NCBI RefSeq assembly: GCF_001590965.1 | Contig: NZ_BCTW01000018.1 | Location: 45,038 to 109,037, forward strand | DNA from: Novosphingobium lentum NBRC 107847 | Lineage (GTDB): Bacteria; Pseudomonadota; Alphaproteobacteria; Sphingomonadales; Sphingomonadaceae | DNA length: 64,000 bases | Direction: 5' to 3' | Part shown: positions 17,594 to 27,005 of the stretch, in pieces | How positions within the stretch are numbered: position 1 is the first letter of the stretch | How the letters are laid out: every line of letters begins with the position of its first letter | The notes under the pieces: model-generated | Told to the model about the DNA's origin: nothing | What the model saw: the letters and a program-made list of their open reading frames with translations, nothing else | The model's database searches: none | Made by a program: the position numbers and the translations under genes

Positions 17594-17715
17594 TTCCGGT
17601 CATAGGGCTGCCGACCTGCGATGGCCATAAGCTGCCGTTGGTTCAGCAGGCCACCGAACCTCCGCTATGCGCAGTGTCGAGTCGAAAGCGGACCTTCGGG
17701 TCCGCCTTCTCCGCC
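17594..17715 (+). repeat. Dispersed intergenic repeat, copy 3 (shorter)
   Basis: Third direct copy, sharing TTCCGGTCA, CCTGCGATG, GCTGCCGTTGGTTCAGCA and CGAAAGCGGAC with the other two but lacking the GCAGACC...GCTTGCG tail. It lies in the 421-bp gene-free stretch 17525-17945, which otherwise holds only an AT-rich leader before the crotonase at 17946. A short inverted repeat, GCGGACC-TTCG-GGTCCGC, closes this copy and could act as a hairpin. Confidence 0.75.
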
Positions 17716-17945
17716 AGGCATGAACGGCGACAGGCTTGCACTCCACTTTTGCGCTGTCCTACACGCCGGTCGCGCGGTTAAGTTCGCCACGTTCTCTGGC
17801 CTTGAAACAACATGCTGAAACATAACGATATATATGCCTGCTCACCCGACTCGCCCGCGAGACCATTGGGAGTCCACTCGGGCAAACATGGAGAAGTTGG
17901 CGAAGCCCGATCCCGCCCTTCCAGCCCCCAGCAACAGGACACGCC

Positions 17946-18725
17946 ATGCAGTTCATAACCGCCACCCGCGACGGTCCGGTCACCACGATCACGCTCAACC
18001 GGCCCGAGGTGATGAATGCGATCAACATCGCCATGCACCACGAACTGCAGGACGCGTTCGATGCGTTTGCGGGCGATGACAGCCAGTTCGTGTGCGTCGT
18101 CACCGGCGCGGGCGAGCGGGCGTTCTGTGCGGGGTCCGATCTCAAGGCGGCGGCGGTGTCCGGGCTGCCGCCGGAATATCCGCGCAGCGGCTACGCCGGG
18201 CTGATCGAGCGGTTCGATTGCCCCAAGCCCTTCATCGCGGCGGTCAACGGCGTGGCGCTGGGCGGCGGGTTCGAGGTGGCGCTGGCGTGCGACATCATCG
18301 TCGCCAGCGACACGGCCAGCTTCGGCCTGCCCGAGCCGCTGGTGGGCGCGGTGGCACTGGGCGGGGGCTTGCACCGACTGGCGCGGCAGGTCGGGCTGAA
18401 ACAGGCGATGGGTGCGATCCTCACCGCGCGGCGCATTCCCGCCGACGAGGGGTTGCGGATGGGGTTCGTCAACGAAGTGGTGCCCGCAGCCGGATTGGCG
18501 GCGGCCACGCGGCGCTGGGTCGATCAGATCCTGCGCGGATCGCCGATGGCGGTGCGCACCTCCAAGGCGGTGGTCCAGCGCGGGCTGGAAGAACCCAGCG
18601 TCGAAATCGCGATGCGCCACCAGCAGGACTATCCCGAATTCGTCGCCTGGCGCGCCAGCGACGATGCGATCGAGGGTCCGCGCGCGTTCGCCGAAAAGCG
18701 CAGCCCGGTGTGGACCGGGCAGTAG
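17946..18725 (+). CDS. Enoyl-CoA hydratase (canonical crotonase)
   Basis: A 259-residue crotonase that keeps both hydratase glutamates: GGGFEVALACD and FGLPEPLVGAV. The oxyanion loop AFCAGSDLKA is intact. ATG 17946 is preceded by AGGA at 6 nt. It resembles the crotonase at 50325 more than the other three of the window (FALPEPRVGA, MGGGFEIALACD there). Predicted reaction: syn-hydration of a 2-enoyl-CoA. It starts a plus-strand unit with the OYE-like gene 80 bp downstream. Confidence 0.92.
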   Translation: MQFITATRDGPVTTITLNRPEVMNAINIAMHHELQDAFDAFAGDDSQFVCVVTGAGERAFCAGSDLKAAAVSGLPPEYPRSGYAGLIERFDCPKPFIAAVNGVALGGGFEVALACDIIVASDTASFGLPEPLVGAVALGGGLHRLARQVGLKQAMGAILTARRIPADEGLRMGFVNEVVPAAGLAAATRRWVDQILRGSPMAVRTSKAVVQRGLEEPSVEIAMRHQQDYPEFVAWRASDDAIEGPRAFAEKRSPVWTGQ

Positions 18726-18805
18726 GCGCGGGGATGACCGCAAAGGGGCTTGCCACGCATTAGTTCGCCAGCTTACTAAGCCACGCAACCCGACCGGAGA
18801 ACCTT

Positions 18806-19888
18806 GTGCGCCCGACTCTCGACCAGCCGATCACCTTTCCTCGCGGGCCGCAGTGGCACAACCGGTTCGCGCTCGCGCCGCTGACCAACCACCAGAGCAA
18901 CGCCGACGGCACGCTGGGCGATGATGAGCTGACGTTCCTCGCCAAGCGCGCCGACGGTGGCTTCGGGCTGGTGATGACGTGCGCAGCGCATGTCCAGAAG
19001 GGCGGGCAGGGCTTTCCGGGGCAGCTGGGTGTTTGGTCGGACGATCACCTGCCGGGGCTGACCCGTCTGGCGGCGGCGATCAGGGCGGGGGGCAGCGTTT
19101 CGTCGGTCCAGCTGCAGCATTCGGGCGAGCGCAGCAGTGCCGCGCTGACCGGCGAGGATGTCGTCGCGCCGTTCGATCGCCCCGATCGCGGCGTGCGCGC
19201 GCTGACCACCGCCGAGGTCGAGCAACTGGTGGCGGATTTCATCGCGGCGGCGGTGCGCTGCGAAACGGCGGGCTTCGACGGCGTCGAACTGCACGGCGCG
19301 CATGGCTACATGCTGTGCGAATTCCTGCACGAGGAGCGCAACCGGCGCACCGATCGCTATGGCGGATCGTACGAGAACCGCACGCGCATCTATCATGAAG
19401 TGATCGACGGCATCCGCGCCGCGACCGGCCCGCAATTCCAGTTGGGCGTGCGCGTTTCGCCGGAGAAATACGGCTATGGCTTCGGCGATGCCTTGCGCTT
19501 TGCCGGCGAACTGCTGGGCGGGGGCAAGCTCGACTATCTCGACATGTCGCTGTGGGACAGCTTCAAGGAACCCGACGAGGAACCGTTCCACGGCAAGCGG
19601 CTGATCGACTGGTTCGGGCAGTTGCCGCGCGGCGAAACCCGGCTGGGCGTGGCGGGCAAGATCTTCTCTACCGCCGAGGCGGTGGACTGCCTGTCCAGCG
19701 GCGCGGATTTCGTGTTCGTCGGTCGCGGCGCGATCCTGCACCACGATTTCCCCAGGCGGGCGCTGGCCGATCCCGCGTTCGTCTCGGCGACGTTCCCGGT
19801 CACGAGCGCCTACCTCGCCAGCGAGGGCGTCGGCGCGGCGTTCGTCAACTACCTCGCCACGGGGTGGAAGAACTACGTGGCGGATTGA
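18806..19888 (+). CDS. NADH:flavin oxidoreductase / Old Yellow Enzyme family
   Basis: A 360-residue FMN TIM-barrel. Signatures are FALAPLTNHQSN near the N-terminus, VELHGAHGYMLCEFLHEERN followed by RTDRYGGSYENR, and VGRGAILHHDF at the phosphate-binding end. It corresponds to the FMN domain alone; the FAD/NAD domain of 2,4-dienoyl-CoA reductase (FadH) is absent. The start is GTG 18806 with GGAG at about 8 nt. Members reduce activated C=C bonds of enones or dienoyl-CoAs, which fits a partner for the enoyl-CoA hydratase just upstream. It converges with the SDR ending at 19898. Confidence 0.9.
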   Translation: MRPTLDQPITFPRGPQWHNRFALAPLTNHQSNADGTLGDDELTFLAKRADGGFGLVMTCAAHVQKGGQGFPGQLGVWSDDHLPGLTRLAAAIRAGGSVSSVQLQHSGERSSAALTGEDVVAPFDRPDRGVRALTTAEVEQLVADFIAAAVRCETAGFDGVELHGAHGYMLCEFLHEERNRRTDRYGGSYENRTRIYHEVIDGIRAATGPQFQLGVRVSPEKYGYGFGDALRFAGELLGGGKLDYLDMSLWDSFKEPDEEPFHGKRLIDWFGQLPRGETRLGVAGKIFSTAEAVDCLSSGADFVFVGRGAILHHDFPRRALADPAFVSATFPVTSAYLASEGVGAAFVNYLATGWKNYVAD

Positions 19889-19897
19889 GCGCGCGGC

Positions 19898-20695
19898 CTA
19901 GCCCAGCAGCGCATCGGGCGGCGGGAACGCATCCTGGTTGATCGCGGAAAGCCCGCCATCGACCACCAGCAGATGCCCGTGGACCTTGCGCGCGCCGGGC
20001 CCGGCCAGGAACAGCGCGGGGCCGACCATGTCCTCGGCCATGGTCCAGCCCTTGATCGGGGCGATGTCGCCGTAATAGTCGAACAACGCCTTGTTATCAG
20101 GCAGGAATTCGGTAGTCATCGCGGTCAGCACCGGGCCGGGCAGCACGCCGTTGATGCGCAGGCCCTGCGGCCCCAGCTCGCAGGCCAGCGTCCTGATCAT
20201 CTGGTTGAGCGCGGCCTTGGACGAGCCATAGGCGCCGCCCCACGGCGTGCCGCCAAGCCCGCGGATCGACGAGACGATCACGATGTTGGCGCCGGGGCGC
20301 CTGGTCATGTCACCTGCCAGCGCCTTGATCAGGATCAGCGCGGCGCCGGTGTTGACCGCGAACGTGCGGCGCCAGGTGTCCATGTCGAGATCGAGCAGGC
20401 TCGACGGTGGCGGCGAGAACGCGGCGTTGCTGACCAGCACGTCGATCCCGCCCAGTTCCAGCGCCTGGGCTGCCAGCGCTTCGACAGCTGCCTGATCACC
20501 GAGGTCGGTGGGCACGACGTGAGCGGTGCGACCCAGCGCCGTGACTTCAGCGGCGACGCTTTGGAGTTCATCGACCGACCGGGCCGCCAGGATCACGTCG
20601 GCACCGCCTTCGGCCAGCGCGAGCGCGATCGCTCGCCCAATGCCGCGACCCGCGCCGGTGACCAGCGCGCGCTTGTTGGCAAAGTCGCCCATCAT
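19898..20695 (-). CDS. Short-chain dehydrogenase/reductase
   Basis: A 265-residue classical SDR: TGAGRGIG cofactor motif, VSNAAF in place of the usual NNAG, IVIVSSIRG with the catalytic Ser, and YGSSK with Tyr and Lys. The start overlaps the alcohol dehydrogenase stop (two adjacent ATGs; the first, 20695, is used). It is the last gene of a three-gene minus unit P450-ADH-SDR. Expected role: oxidation of a secondary alcohol, or reduction of the ketone, formed in the pathway, with cofactor not determinable by eye. Confidence 0.92.
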   Translation of the reverse strand: MMGDFANKRALVTGAGRGIGRAIALALAEGGADVILAARSVDELQSVAAEVTALGRTAHVVPTDLGDQAAVEALAAQALELGGIDVLVSNAAFSPPPSSLLDLDMDTWRRTFAVNTGAALILIKALAGDMTRRPGANIVIVSSIRGLGGTPWGGAYGSSKAALNQMIRTLACELGPQGLRINGVLPGPVLTAMTTEFLPDNKALFDYYGDIAPIKGWTMAEDMVGPALFLAGPGARKVHGHLLVVDGGLSAINQDAFPPPDALLG

Positions 20696-21789
20696 GCCGG
20701 CTCGAACCGCAGGATCGGCTTGATCGTCTTGCCCGAATTGGAATCGACCACCGCCTCGTTGATCTGGTCGAGGGTGTAGAACGCCGAGAGCTTGTCGACA
20801 GGGAACTGCCCGGCAAGGTACATGTCGACCAGTTGCGGGATCAGCACGGCGGGATCGCAATCGCCGTTGACCACGCCGCGGATCACCCGCCCGCTGATCA
20901 GCGGCAGGATGTTGAGCGTGACCAGCTGGTCCTTCGACGCGCCCAGCAGCACGCAGGTGCCGCGTTCCTTGAGTGCGCCGACAGCCGCCGCGATCAGCGC
21001 GGGAACGCCGGTGGTGTCGATCGCCTGATCCACGCCGCCGAGTTCCGTAAGCGCTTCGGCCAAATCCTGCTTCGAGGTGTCGATCGTGTCGGTCGCGCCC
21101 AGTTCGCGGGCCAGCGCCAGTCGGCTTTCCACCCGATCGACCGCGATGATGCGCCCTGCGCCCAACGCCTTGGCCGCCATCAGCGCCGACATGCCGACCG
21201 CGCCCGTGCCGAACACCGCAATGCTGGTTTCGGCAGTGGGCTTGAGCACGTTCATCACCGTCCCCGCGCCGGTCGACAGCCCACAGCCCAGCGGCCCGAG
21301 CAATTCCAGCGGTGCGTCGGCGCGGACCTTGATGGTGTTGCGCGGACTCGACAGCGCGTAGGTCGCGAACGAAGACTGGCCGAAGAACGCGCTGCCCAGC
21401 GGTTCGCCCGCCGCATCGTGCAGCGTGGCGCTGCCATCGGGGCGGCGGGTGTAGAAGTTGAGCAGGCCGTATTGCTGGCAATAGGCGGGGTGATCGTCGG
21501 TGCAGGGCGCGCAGGCACCGCAGGTGTTGAACGTCAGCACCACGCGGTCGCCGGGCGCAAAGCCGGTCACATCGCTGCCGGTGCGCTCGACGATCCCGGC
21601 GCCTTCGTGGCCGAGGACATAGGGCAGGGGGATCGGCATGATCTGTTCGATGATCGCCAGATCGGTGTGGCAGATGCCCGTCGCGACCAGCCGCACGAGG
21701 ATTTCGTCGGCGTTGGGCTCGACCAGATCGACATCCTCGACCGTGAACGTTCCGTGGATTTCGCGCGCGACGGCGGCTCTGATCTTCAT
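20692..21789 (-). CDS. Zinc-dependent (class III-like) alcohol dehydrogenase
   Basis: A 365-residue MDR-family Zn alcohol dehydrogenase. Catalytic zinc ligands are Cys40 (GICHTD), His61/Glu62 (GHEGAG) and a later Cys (LGCGLSTGAG); the structural zinc site has Cys90, Cys93, Cys96 and Cys104. The Rossmann motif is GTGAVGM, and an acidic residue (IAVDR) at the end of beta-2 suggests NAD. The pattern resembles aryl or benzyl alcohol dehydrogenases. It lies 66 bp downstream of the interrupted P450 and likely oxidises a primary alcohol produced by terminal hydroxylation. Its normal partner, an aldehyde dehydrogenase, is at 25569. Confidence 0.92.
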   Translation of the reverse strand: MKIRAAVAREIHGTFTVEDVDLVEPNADEILVRLVATGICHTDLAIIEQIMPIPLPYVLGHEGAGIVERTGSDVTGFAPGDRVVLTFNTCGACAPCTDDHPAYCQQYGLLNFYTRRPDGSATLHDAAGEPLGSAFFGQSSFATYALSSPRNTIKVRADAPLELLGPLGCGLSTGAGTVMNVLKPTAETSIAVFGTGAVGMSALMAAKALGAGRIIAVDRVESRLALARELGATDTIDTSKQDLAEALTELGGVDQAIDTTGVPALIAAAVGALKERGTCVLLGASKDQLVTLNILPLISGRVIRGVVNGDCDPAVLIPQLVDMYLAGQFPVDKLSAFYTLDQINEAVVDSNSGKTIKPILRFEPA

Positions 21790-21855
21790 GCATCGTCCCT
21801 TTGTGATTGTTGAGTTCTGGCAGGTTTGCGTGGGGTGCGGCCTTGCCGGACTTGC

Positions 21856-23097
21856 TTAGCCGCGCCGCCGTTCGGTCAGCCGCATCGGCAGCGATTCCAG
21901 ACCGCGAAATGCCATCGTCGGCGAGAAATCGAGCGTATCGTCGACCAGCGCGAAATCGAACCGGTCGATGAATGCAGGGAAGAATTCGCCCAGCACCATT
22001 TTGGCGAGCAAGTGGCCGATGCAGTGGTGCAGCCCAGGCGCGAAGGTCATGTTGGGCTGCTGGCTGCGCGCGAAGTCGAACTTGTCCGGATCGGCGAACA
22101 CCGTCGGATCGCGGTTGGCGGCGCCCTGACACAGCAGCACGAACTGGCCCTTCTTCAGCGCATGGCCGTTCCAGTCGAAGTCTTCGGCAACCACCCGCGA
22201 CATGAATGTGGACATTTGCGCCTTGCGCTGAATTTCCATGACCGTGTCGACCGTGATCGCGGGTTCGGCGCGCAGCGCAGCGATCGCCGCGGGATCGCGC
22301 GCCAGCTCTGCCATGCCCAGCGCCATGGTGTTCACCGTGGTGTCGTGCCCCGCGATCAGCGTGATCGTGCAGACGCCGAACATCTCCTCGTCGCTCAGCG
22401 TGTCACCGCCATCGACCGCCGTCACCAGCGCCGAGAGGAAATCGTCGGTCGGGTGCGCGCGGCGCCGGGCGAACTCGGGCGTGAACAGCTCGCGCAGTTC
22501 GACGATGACCTTGTCCACCTCGATCAGGTCGGCCAGCGGCACATTCAGGTTGCCGGTGGTGTTCATGCAGATCGATCAGTGCTGCATCTTGGTGATCAGC
22601 GTATCGTCGAACCCGAACACCTTGAGGATCATCCGCGCCGGGATGGTCCGCGCGACTTGCTCGACGAAATCGACCGGGCCGTCGATCGTCGCGACGTGGT
22701 CCAGCGTCTCCTGGACGTAGCGCCGGATGTCGGGCCGGATCGTCTCGACCACCGGCTTGCTGAACGCCTTCTGGATCAGCCGGCGGATGCGGTGATGCTC
22801 GGGACCGTCCATGTTGAGCAGCCAGCTTTTGGGCGCGGCCATGACGTTGGGAATGAACTTTGCGCAGTCCGCCGGATCGAGGTGCGAGACCGCCAGGTGG
22901 GGCAGGCGCGCGGACGACAGCGGTAGCCGGCCATAGTAGCCGTCGAGCACTTCCTTGTGCCCGGTGACCAGCCAGGCGGCGTTGATGTCGCTCCAGAAAA
23001 TCGGGCTGGCATCGCGCAGCGAATCGAGTCGATCGACCAACCGGTTGCCCAAACCTTTGATATCGAGCGCAAAATCTAGCGCTTCACTCACCGCCAT
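21856..23097 (-). pseudogene. Cytochrome P450 gene interrupted by one in-frame TGA
   Basis: Two open frames, 22576-23097 (N-terminal half) and 21856-22566 (C-terminal half), are in the same frame and separated by a single TGA at 22576-22578, codon 174. Everything else of a 414-codon bacterial P450 is intact: AGHDTT on the I helix, an ExxR-type EIQR and the heme loop FAPGLHHCIGHLLAK. In the intact P450 at 58756 the same place holds Trp175 (LRDWATW), so TGG to TGA is the simplest change. The start is ATG 23097 with GGGAG 7 nt upstream. It could be a genuine nonsense mutation, a sequencing error or a read-through site; the second half also has an ATG at 22566. Confidence 0.85.
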
Positions 23098-23142
23098 CAG
23101 CCGTCTCCCGTGCTGCCGTGATGTTAATACCACAGGTCGAAT

Positions 23143-23168
23143 TATGATAATGCAGCGTATTATTATAC
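23143..23168. promoter_or_regulatory. Candidate operator between P450 and TonB receptor genes
   Basis: AT-rich imperfect palindrome (TAAT.C...G.ATTA) in the divergent region. It matches the patch at 60853-60878 at 18 of 26 positions by eye, with the common core GCGTATT. A TTGACA lies just downstream at 23171-23176, but no convincing -10 follows at normal spacing. Confidence 0.45.
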
Positions 23169-23235
23169 GGTTGACAATATGCCACTTTCAGAGTGATTGC
23201 TACGTCAAACAGGTAGTGCATCTGGGAGGATGATG

Positions 23236-25539
23236 ATGACAAAGGCAGTATGGCTCGCATCGGTTTCGCTGGGCTTCGCGATGGCGGCGCAGCCCGCGCT
23301 GGCGCAGTCGGCTGACGCCACGTCCGGCCAGGGGACCGGGCTTCAGGAAATCGTCGTGACCGCGCAGAAGCGTGCGGAAAACCTGCAGAGCGTGCCGATC
23401 GCGATCTCCGCCGTCCCCGCCGCCGCACTGGCAGAAGCGGGCATCCGCACCACGCAGGATCTGGCGGAATCGGTGGCTGGCCTGAATGTGACGCGCACCA
23501 CCGAAGCGACCGTGTTCACGCTGCGCGGCGTCGGCACGCAGGGCGGCTCGACCGGGCAGGACAGCGCGGTCGCCACGTTCGTCGATGGCGTCTATATTCC
23601 GTCGATGGCGGGCGCCACGTTCGCGCTCAACAACATCGAGCGGATCGAAGTGTTGAAAGGCCCGCAGGGCACGCTCTATGGCCGCAACGCCACCGGCGGT
23701 GCGGTCAACGTCATCACCAAGACGCCGCAGCAGGACTTCTCGATGGATGCCTCGCTCGGCTATGGCAACCTGCAGACGATGGAGGGCAACCTTTATGCCA
23801 CCGGCGGCCTCGCCCATGGCGTCGCGGCGGACATCGCGGTCTATTACCGCAACCAGGACAAGGGCTTCGGCTTCAACAAGATCATCAACCAGGACGTCAA
23901 CAAGTCGCGCGATATCGTCGTTCGCAGCAAGCTGCTGTTCGAACTGGGGCCGGACACGAAGCTGACGCTGGCCGGCGATTATGCGCGCACCAGCGGTTCG
24001 TTCGCGATCGCCTATCGCCCGGTGCCGACCTCGCAACTGATCAACGGCACCGGCTATGCCGCGTTTACCGCAGCGGGCAACGGCTACTACGATTCGCAGA
24101 GCGAGTTCCTGCCACGGATCGACACGCAGATGTACGGCGGATCGGCCAAGCTCGAGCATCACATGGGCGATTTCAGTCTGACCAACATCGTCGCCTATCG
24201 CGGATCGAAGGGCTTCCAGCGCGTGGACGTCGATGCCACCGCGCTCAAGATCGTCGATGCGCCGCTGTTCAACCAGGAGAAGCAGTGGACCGAGGAACTG
24301 CAGCTGGCTTACGATCACGGCCCGATCAAGGCAATCGCCGGCCTGTTCTACATGGACGCCACCAGCCAGTATAACCCGTTCCAGATCGTCGGCGCCGCCA
24401 TCGGCTCGGCTCCCGGCCCTGACCGGCTGGTGATCTACTCGGCGCAGAAGACCAAGTCCTACGCCGGGTTCGGCCAGGTCACGTGGGAATTCGCGCAGGA
24501 TACCAACCTGACCGTCGGCGGCCGCTATACCAGTGACCAGCGCAAGCTGCATGCGACCCAGGCGGTGGCGATCGAGCCCGATCCCACGGCGTTGTGCACG
24601 CAGTTCTGCGACGAAAAGGCGGGCTTCCTGATTCCGCTGGGCACGATCGACCAGGCCAAGACGTTCAACAAGGCGACCTGGCGGCTGGCGCTGGACCACA
24701 AGTTCAGCAGCGATCTGATGGTCTACGCCAGCTACAGCCGCGGCTTCAAGAGCGGGGTGTTCAACCTGACCTCGCCCGGCGATGCTCCGGCCAAGCCCGA
24801 AACGCTCGACGCCGGAGAAATCGGCTTCAAGTCCACGATCATGAACCGCATCCGCTTCAATGCGGCCGGATTCTACTACAAGTACAAGAACATCCAGGCG
24901 TTCCAGGTCAACGGTGCCAGCACCACGCTGACCAACGCCGCCTCGGCCAAGATCTATGGCGTTGACTTCGATTTCCTCGCCGAACTGGGCGCCGGGTTCT
25001 CACTCAGCGGCAGCGGGGCATACCTCCATCACCGTTACGGCGATTTCCCCGTGGCGACGGTCTCGTTCCTGTCGCAGCCTGCCGGTGCGCCGAGCTACGA
25101 CAACCTGATCCCGGGTGCCGGGTTCATTTCCGGCGTCGGCAACTATGTGTTCCCGGGCTGCAGCGGCGCGGCCAACGCGGGCAAGTTCTATTGCTCGGCC
25201 ACGGGCAACAAGCTGGTCAACACGCCCGACTTCACGTTCAACATGGGCCTGAACAACAAGCTGACGCTGGCCGGCGGCGAGCTCGCCACCAACGTCAACT
25301 GGTCGTACAACAGCGGCTTCTTCTGGGCGGTCGACAACCGCGTGAAGCAGCCCAAGTTCAGCCTGTTCAACGCGCAGATGACGTGGACCGCGCCCGACGG
25401 TCACTTCAACATCCGCGGCTTCGTGCGCAACCTGACCGACAAGAAGTACCTGCTGTCGCTCAACGAGAACGGTTCGGGTGACGAAGGTGTTCCGGCCGCC
25501 GGGCGCACGTTCGGCGGATCGATCGGCTTCCATTTCTGA
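23236..25539 (+). CDS. TonB-dependent outer-membrane receptor
   Basis: About 767 residues with signal peptide (MTKAVWLASVSLGFAMAAQ, cleavage near PALAQS), TonB box LQEIVVTAQKR, plug motif IEVLKGPQGTLYGRNATGG and a barrel ending in IGFHF. Three consecutive ATGs occur (23230, 23233, 23236); GGGAGG at 23224-23229 best fits 23236. It is of the same broad family as the receptor at 12621 but clearly different in sequence, so two hydrophobic ligands or two uptake conditions may be served. It diverges from the interrupted P450 and is followed after 29 bp by an aldehyde dehydrogenase. Confidence 0.95.
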   Translation: MTKAVWLASVSLGFAMAAQPALAQSADATSGQGTGLQEIVVTAQKRAENLQSVPIAISAVPAAALAEAGIRTTQDLAESVAGLNVTRTTEATVFTLRGVGTQGGSTGQDSAVATFVDGVYIPSMAGATFALNNIERIEVLKGPQGTLYGRNATGGAVNVITKTPQQDFSMDASLGYGNLQTMEGNLYATGGLAHGVAADIAVYYRNQDKGFGFNKIINQDVNKSRDIVVRSKLLFELGPDTKLTLAGDYARTSGSFAIAYRPVPTSQLINGTGYAAFTAAGNGYYDSQSEFLPRIDTQMYGGSAKLEHHMGDFSLTNIVAYRGSKGFQRVDVDATALKIVDAPLFNQEKQWTEELQLAYDHGPIKAIAGLFYMDATSQYNPFQIVGAAIGSAPGPDRLVIYSAQKTKSYAGFGQVTWEFAQDTNLTVGGRYTSDQRKLHATQAVAIEPDPTALCTQFCDEKAGFLIPLGTIDQAKTFNKATWRLALDHKFSSDLMVYASYSRGFKSGVFNLTSPGDAPAKPETLDAGEIGFKSTIMNRIRFNAAGFYYKYKNIQAFQVNGASTTLTNAASAKIYGVDFDFLAELGAGFSLSGSGAYLHHRYGDFPVATVSFLSQPAGAPSYDNLIPGAGFISGVGNYVFPGCSGAANAGKFYCSATGNKLVNTPDFTFNMGLNNKLTLAGGELATNVNWSYNSGFFWAVDNRVKQPKFSLFNAQMTWTAPDGHFNIRGFVRNLTDKKYLLSLNENGSGDEGVPAAGRTFGGSIGFHF

Positions 25540-25568
25540 TACCTGCGATACTCAAAATACCTGAGGAT

Positions 25569-26972
25569 ATGATGGAACCCTTTCACCTGATCATCGGCGG
25601 CAAGCTGGTTGCCGGCGCATCGACCATGCCGGTCATCAATCCGGCGACCGAAACGTCGATCGTCGATTGCCCCCGTGCCGACGAGGCGCAGGTGAATGCC
25701 GCCGTCGCGGCGGCCAAGGCGGCATTCGCGGGATGGGCGGCAACGCCCATCGCGGATCGCCGGGCTGCGCTGATGAAGGTGGCGGACGAGATGGAGGCGC
25801 GCATCGATGAACTCGCGCGCCTCCTCACGTCCGAACAGGGCAAGCCGCTGGACAAGGCGATGGAGGAAATCGGCGGTTCGGCGTTCATCCTGCGCGCGCT
25901 TGCCAGCCTCCATCTGGTCGACAAGGTGGTGCAGGACGACGAGAACGGGCGGTTCGTGGAACAGCGCTATCCGCTTGGCGTGGTCGCCGCGATCGCGCCG
26001 TGGAATTTCCCGATCTCGCTGCTGGCGGTGAAAGCCACGCCCGCGCTGCTCGCCGGCAACACGCTGGTGTGCAAACCCGCGCCGACCACGCCACTCGCCT
26101 CGTTGCGGATTGGCGAGATCTTCAACAAGTACGTGCCCGCCGGTGTGTTCAACATGGTCACCGACGCCAACGATCTGGGCGGCGTGCTGACCGCGCATCC
26201 CGATGTCGCCAAAGTATCGTTCACCGGATCGACCGCCACGGGCCGCAAGGTGATGGCTAGCGCATCGAGCCTGCTCAAGCGGATCACGCTGGAACTGGGC
26301 GGCAACGACGCCGCGATCGTGCTCGACGATGTCGAACCCAAAAGCGCGGCCAAAAGCCTGTTTGAAGGCGCGATGGTCAATTCAGGCCAGGTCTGCCTCG
26401 CAATCAAGCGCGCATATGTCCATGAATCCCAATACGACGCGATCTGCGACGAGCTGGAAGTGCTGGCCGACCTCGCGGTGGTCGACGATGGCGCCAAGCA
26501 GGGCGCGCAATACGGCCCGCTGCAGAACAAGGCGCAGTACGACAAAGTCCGCGAGATGATCGCGGACGCCGCCACCGTCGGCAAAGTCCACGGCGGCGCC
26601 GCGCTCGATCGCCCCGGCTATTTCATCCGCCCGACGATCGTGCGTGACGTGCCCGACGATGCGCGGATCGTGCGCGAGGAACAGTTCGGCCCGGTGTTGC
26701 CGGTGCTGCGCTACAGCGACGTGGCCGACGCGATAGCGCGGGCTAACGACACCGACCAGGGCCTGGGCGGTACTGTATGGGCCACCGACAAGGCGCGTGC
26801 GCTCGACGTCGCTGGCCAGCTGGAAACCGGGATGGTGTGGATCAACAGTCACATGAACATCAACCCGTTCATCGCGATGGGCGGGGCCAAGCAATCGGGC
26901 ATGGGGCAGGAACTGGGGCAGGCGGGGCTGGAGGAATTCACCCAGCGCCGGCTGGTGTTCGTGCCCGCCTGA
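25569..26972 (+). CDS. NAD(P)-dependent aldehyde dehydrogenase
   Basis: A 467-residue ALDH with complete active site: Asn146 (PWNFP), Glu242 (LELGGND) and the nucleophile Cys276 (NSGQVCLAIKR). FTGSTATGR is the cofactor-binding turn. Two ATGs (25569, 25572) are adjacent; TGAGGA upstream fits the second slightly better. It follows the TonB receptor closely and is probably cotranscribed. Together with the Zn alcohol dehydrogenase and P450 just upstream on the other strand, it would complete a terminal oxidation alcohol to aldehyde to acid. The preferred aldehyde is not predictable. Confidence 0.93.
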   Translation: MMEPFHLIIGGKLVAGASTMPVINPATETSIVDCPRADEAQVNAAVAAAKAAFAGWAATPIADRRAALMKVADEMEARIDELARLLTSEQGKPLDKAMEEIGGSAFILRALASLHLVDKVVQDDENGRFVEQRYPLGVVAAIAPWNFPISLLAVKATPALLAGNTLVCKPAPTTPLASLRIGEIFNKYVPAGVFNMVTDANDLGGVLTAHPDVAKVSFTGSTATGRKVMASASSLLKRITLELGGNDAAIVLDDVEPKSAAKSLFEGAMVNSGQVCLAIKRAYVHESQYDAICDELEVLADLAVVDDGAKQGAQYGPLQNKAQYDKVREMIADAATVGKVHGGAALDRPGYFIRPTIVRDVPDDARIVREEQFGPVLPVLRYSDVADAIARANDTDQGLGGTVWATDKARALDVAGQLETGMVWINSHMNINPFIAMGGAKQSGMGQELGQAGLEEFTQRRLVFVPA

Positions 26973-27005
26973 TGGTCGGGCGGTCGCGGCGGCGCGATGG
27001 GCGCG

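Noticed and set aside
21856..23097. Two independent small P450-like genes
   Set aside because: Neither half can be a functional P450 alone, both are in one frame, and a single TGA at a conserved Trp explains the split.
23200..24699. 499-codon minus-strand open frame opposite the second TonB receptor
   Set aside because: Shadow frame rich in Arg and Asp; the plus strand has signal peptide, TonB box and plug motifs.
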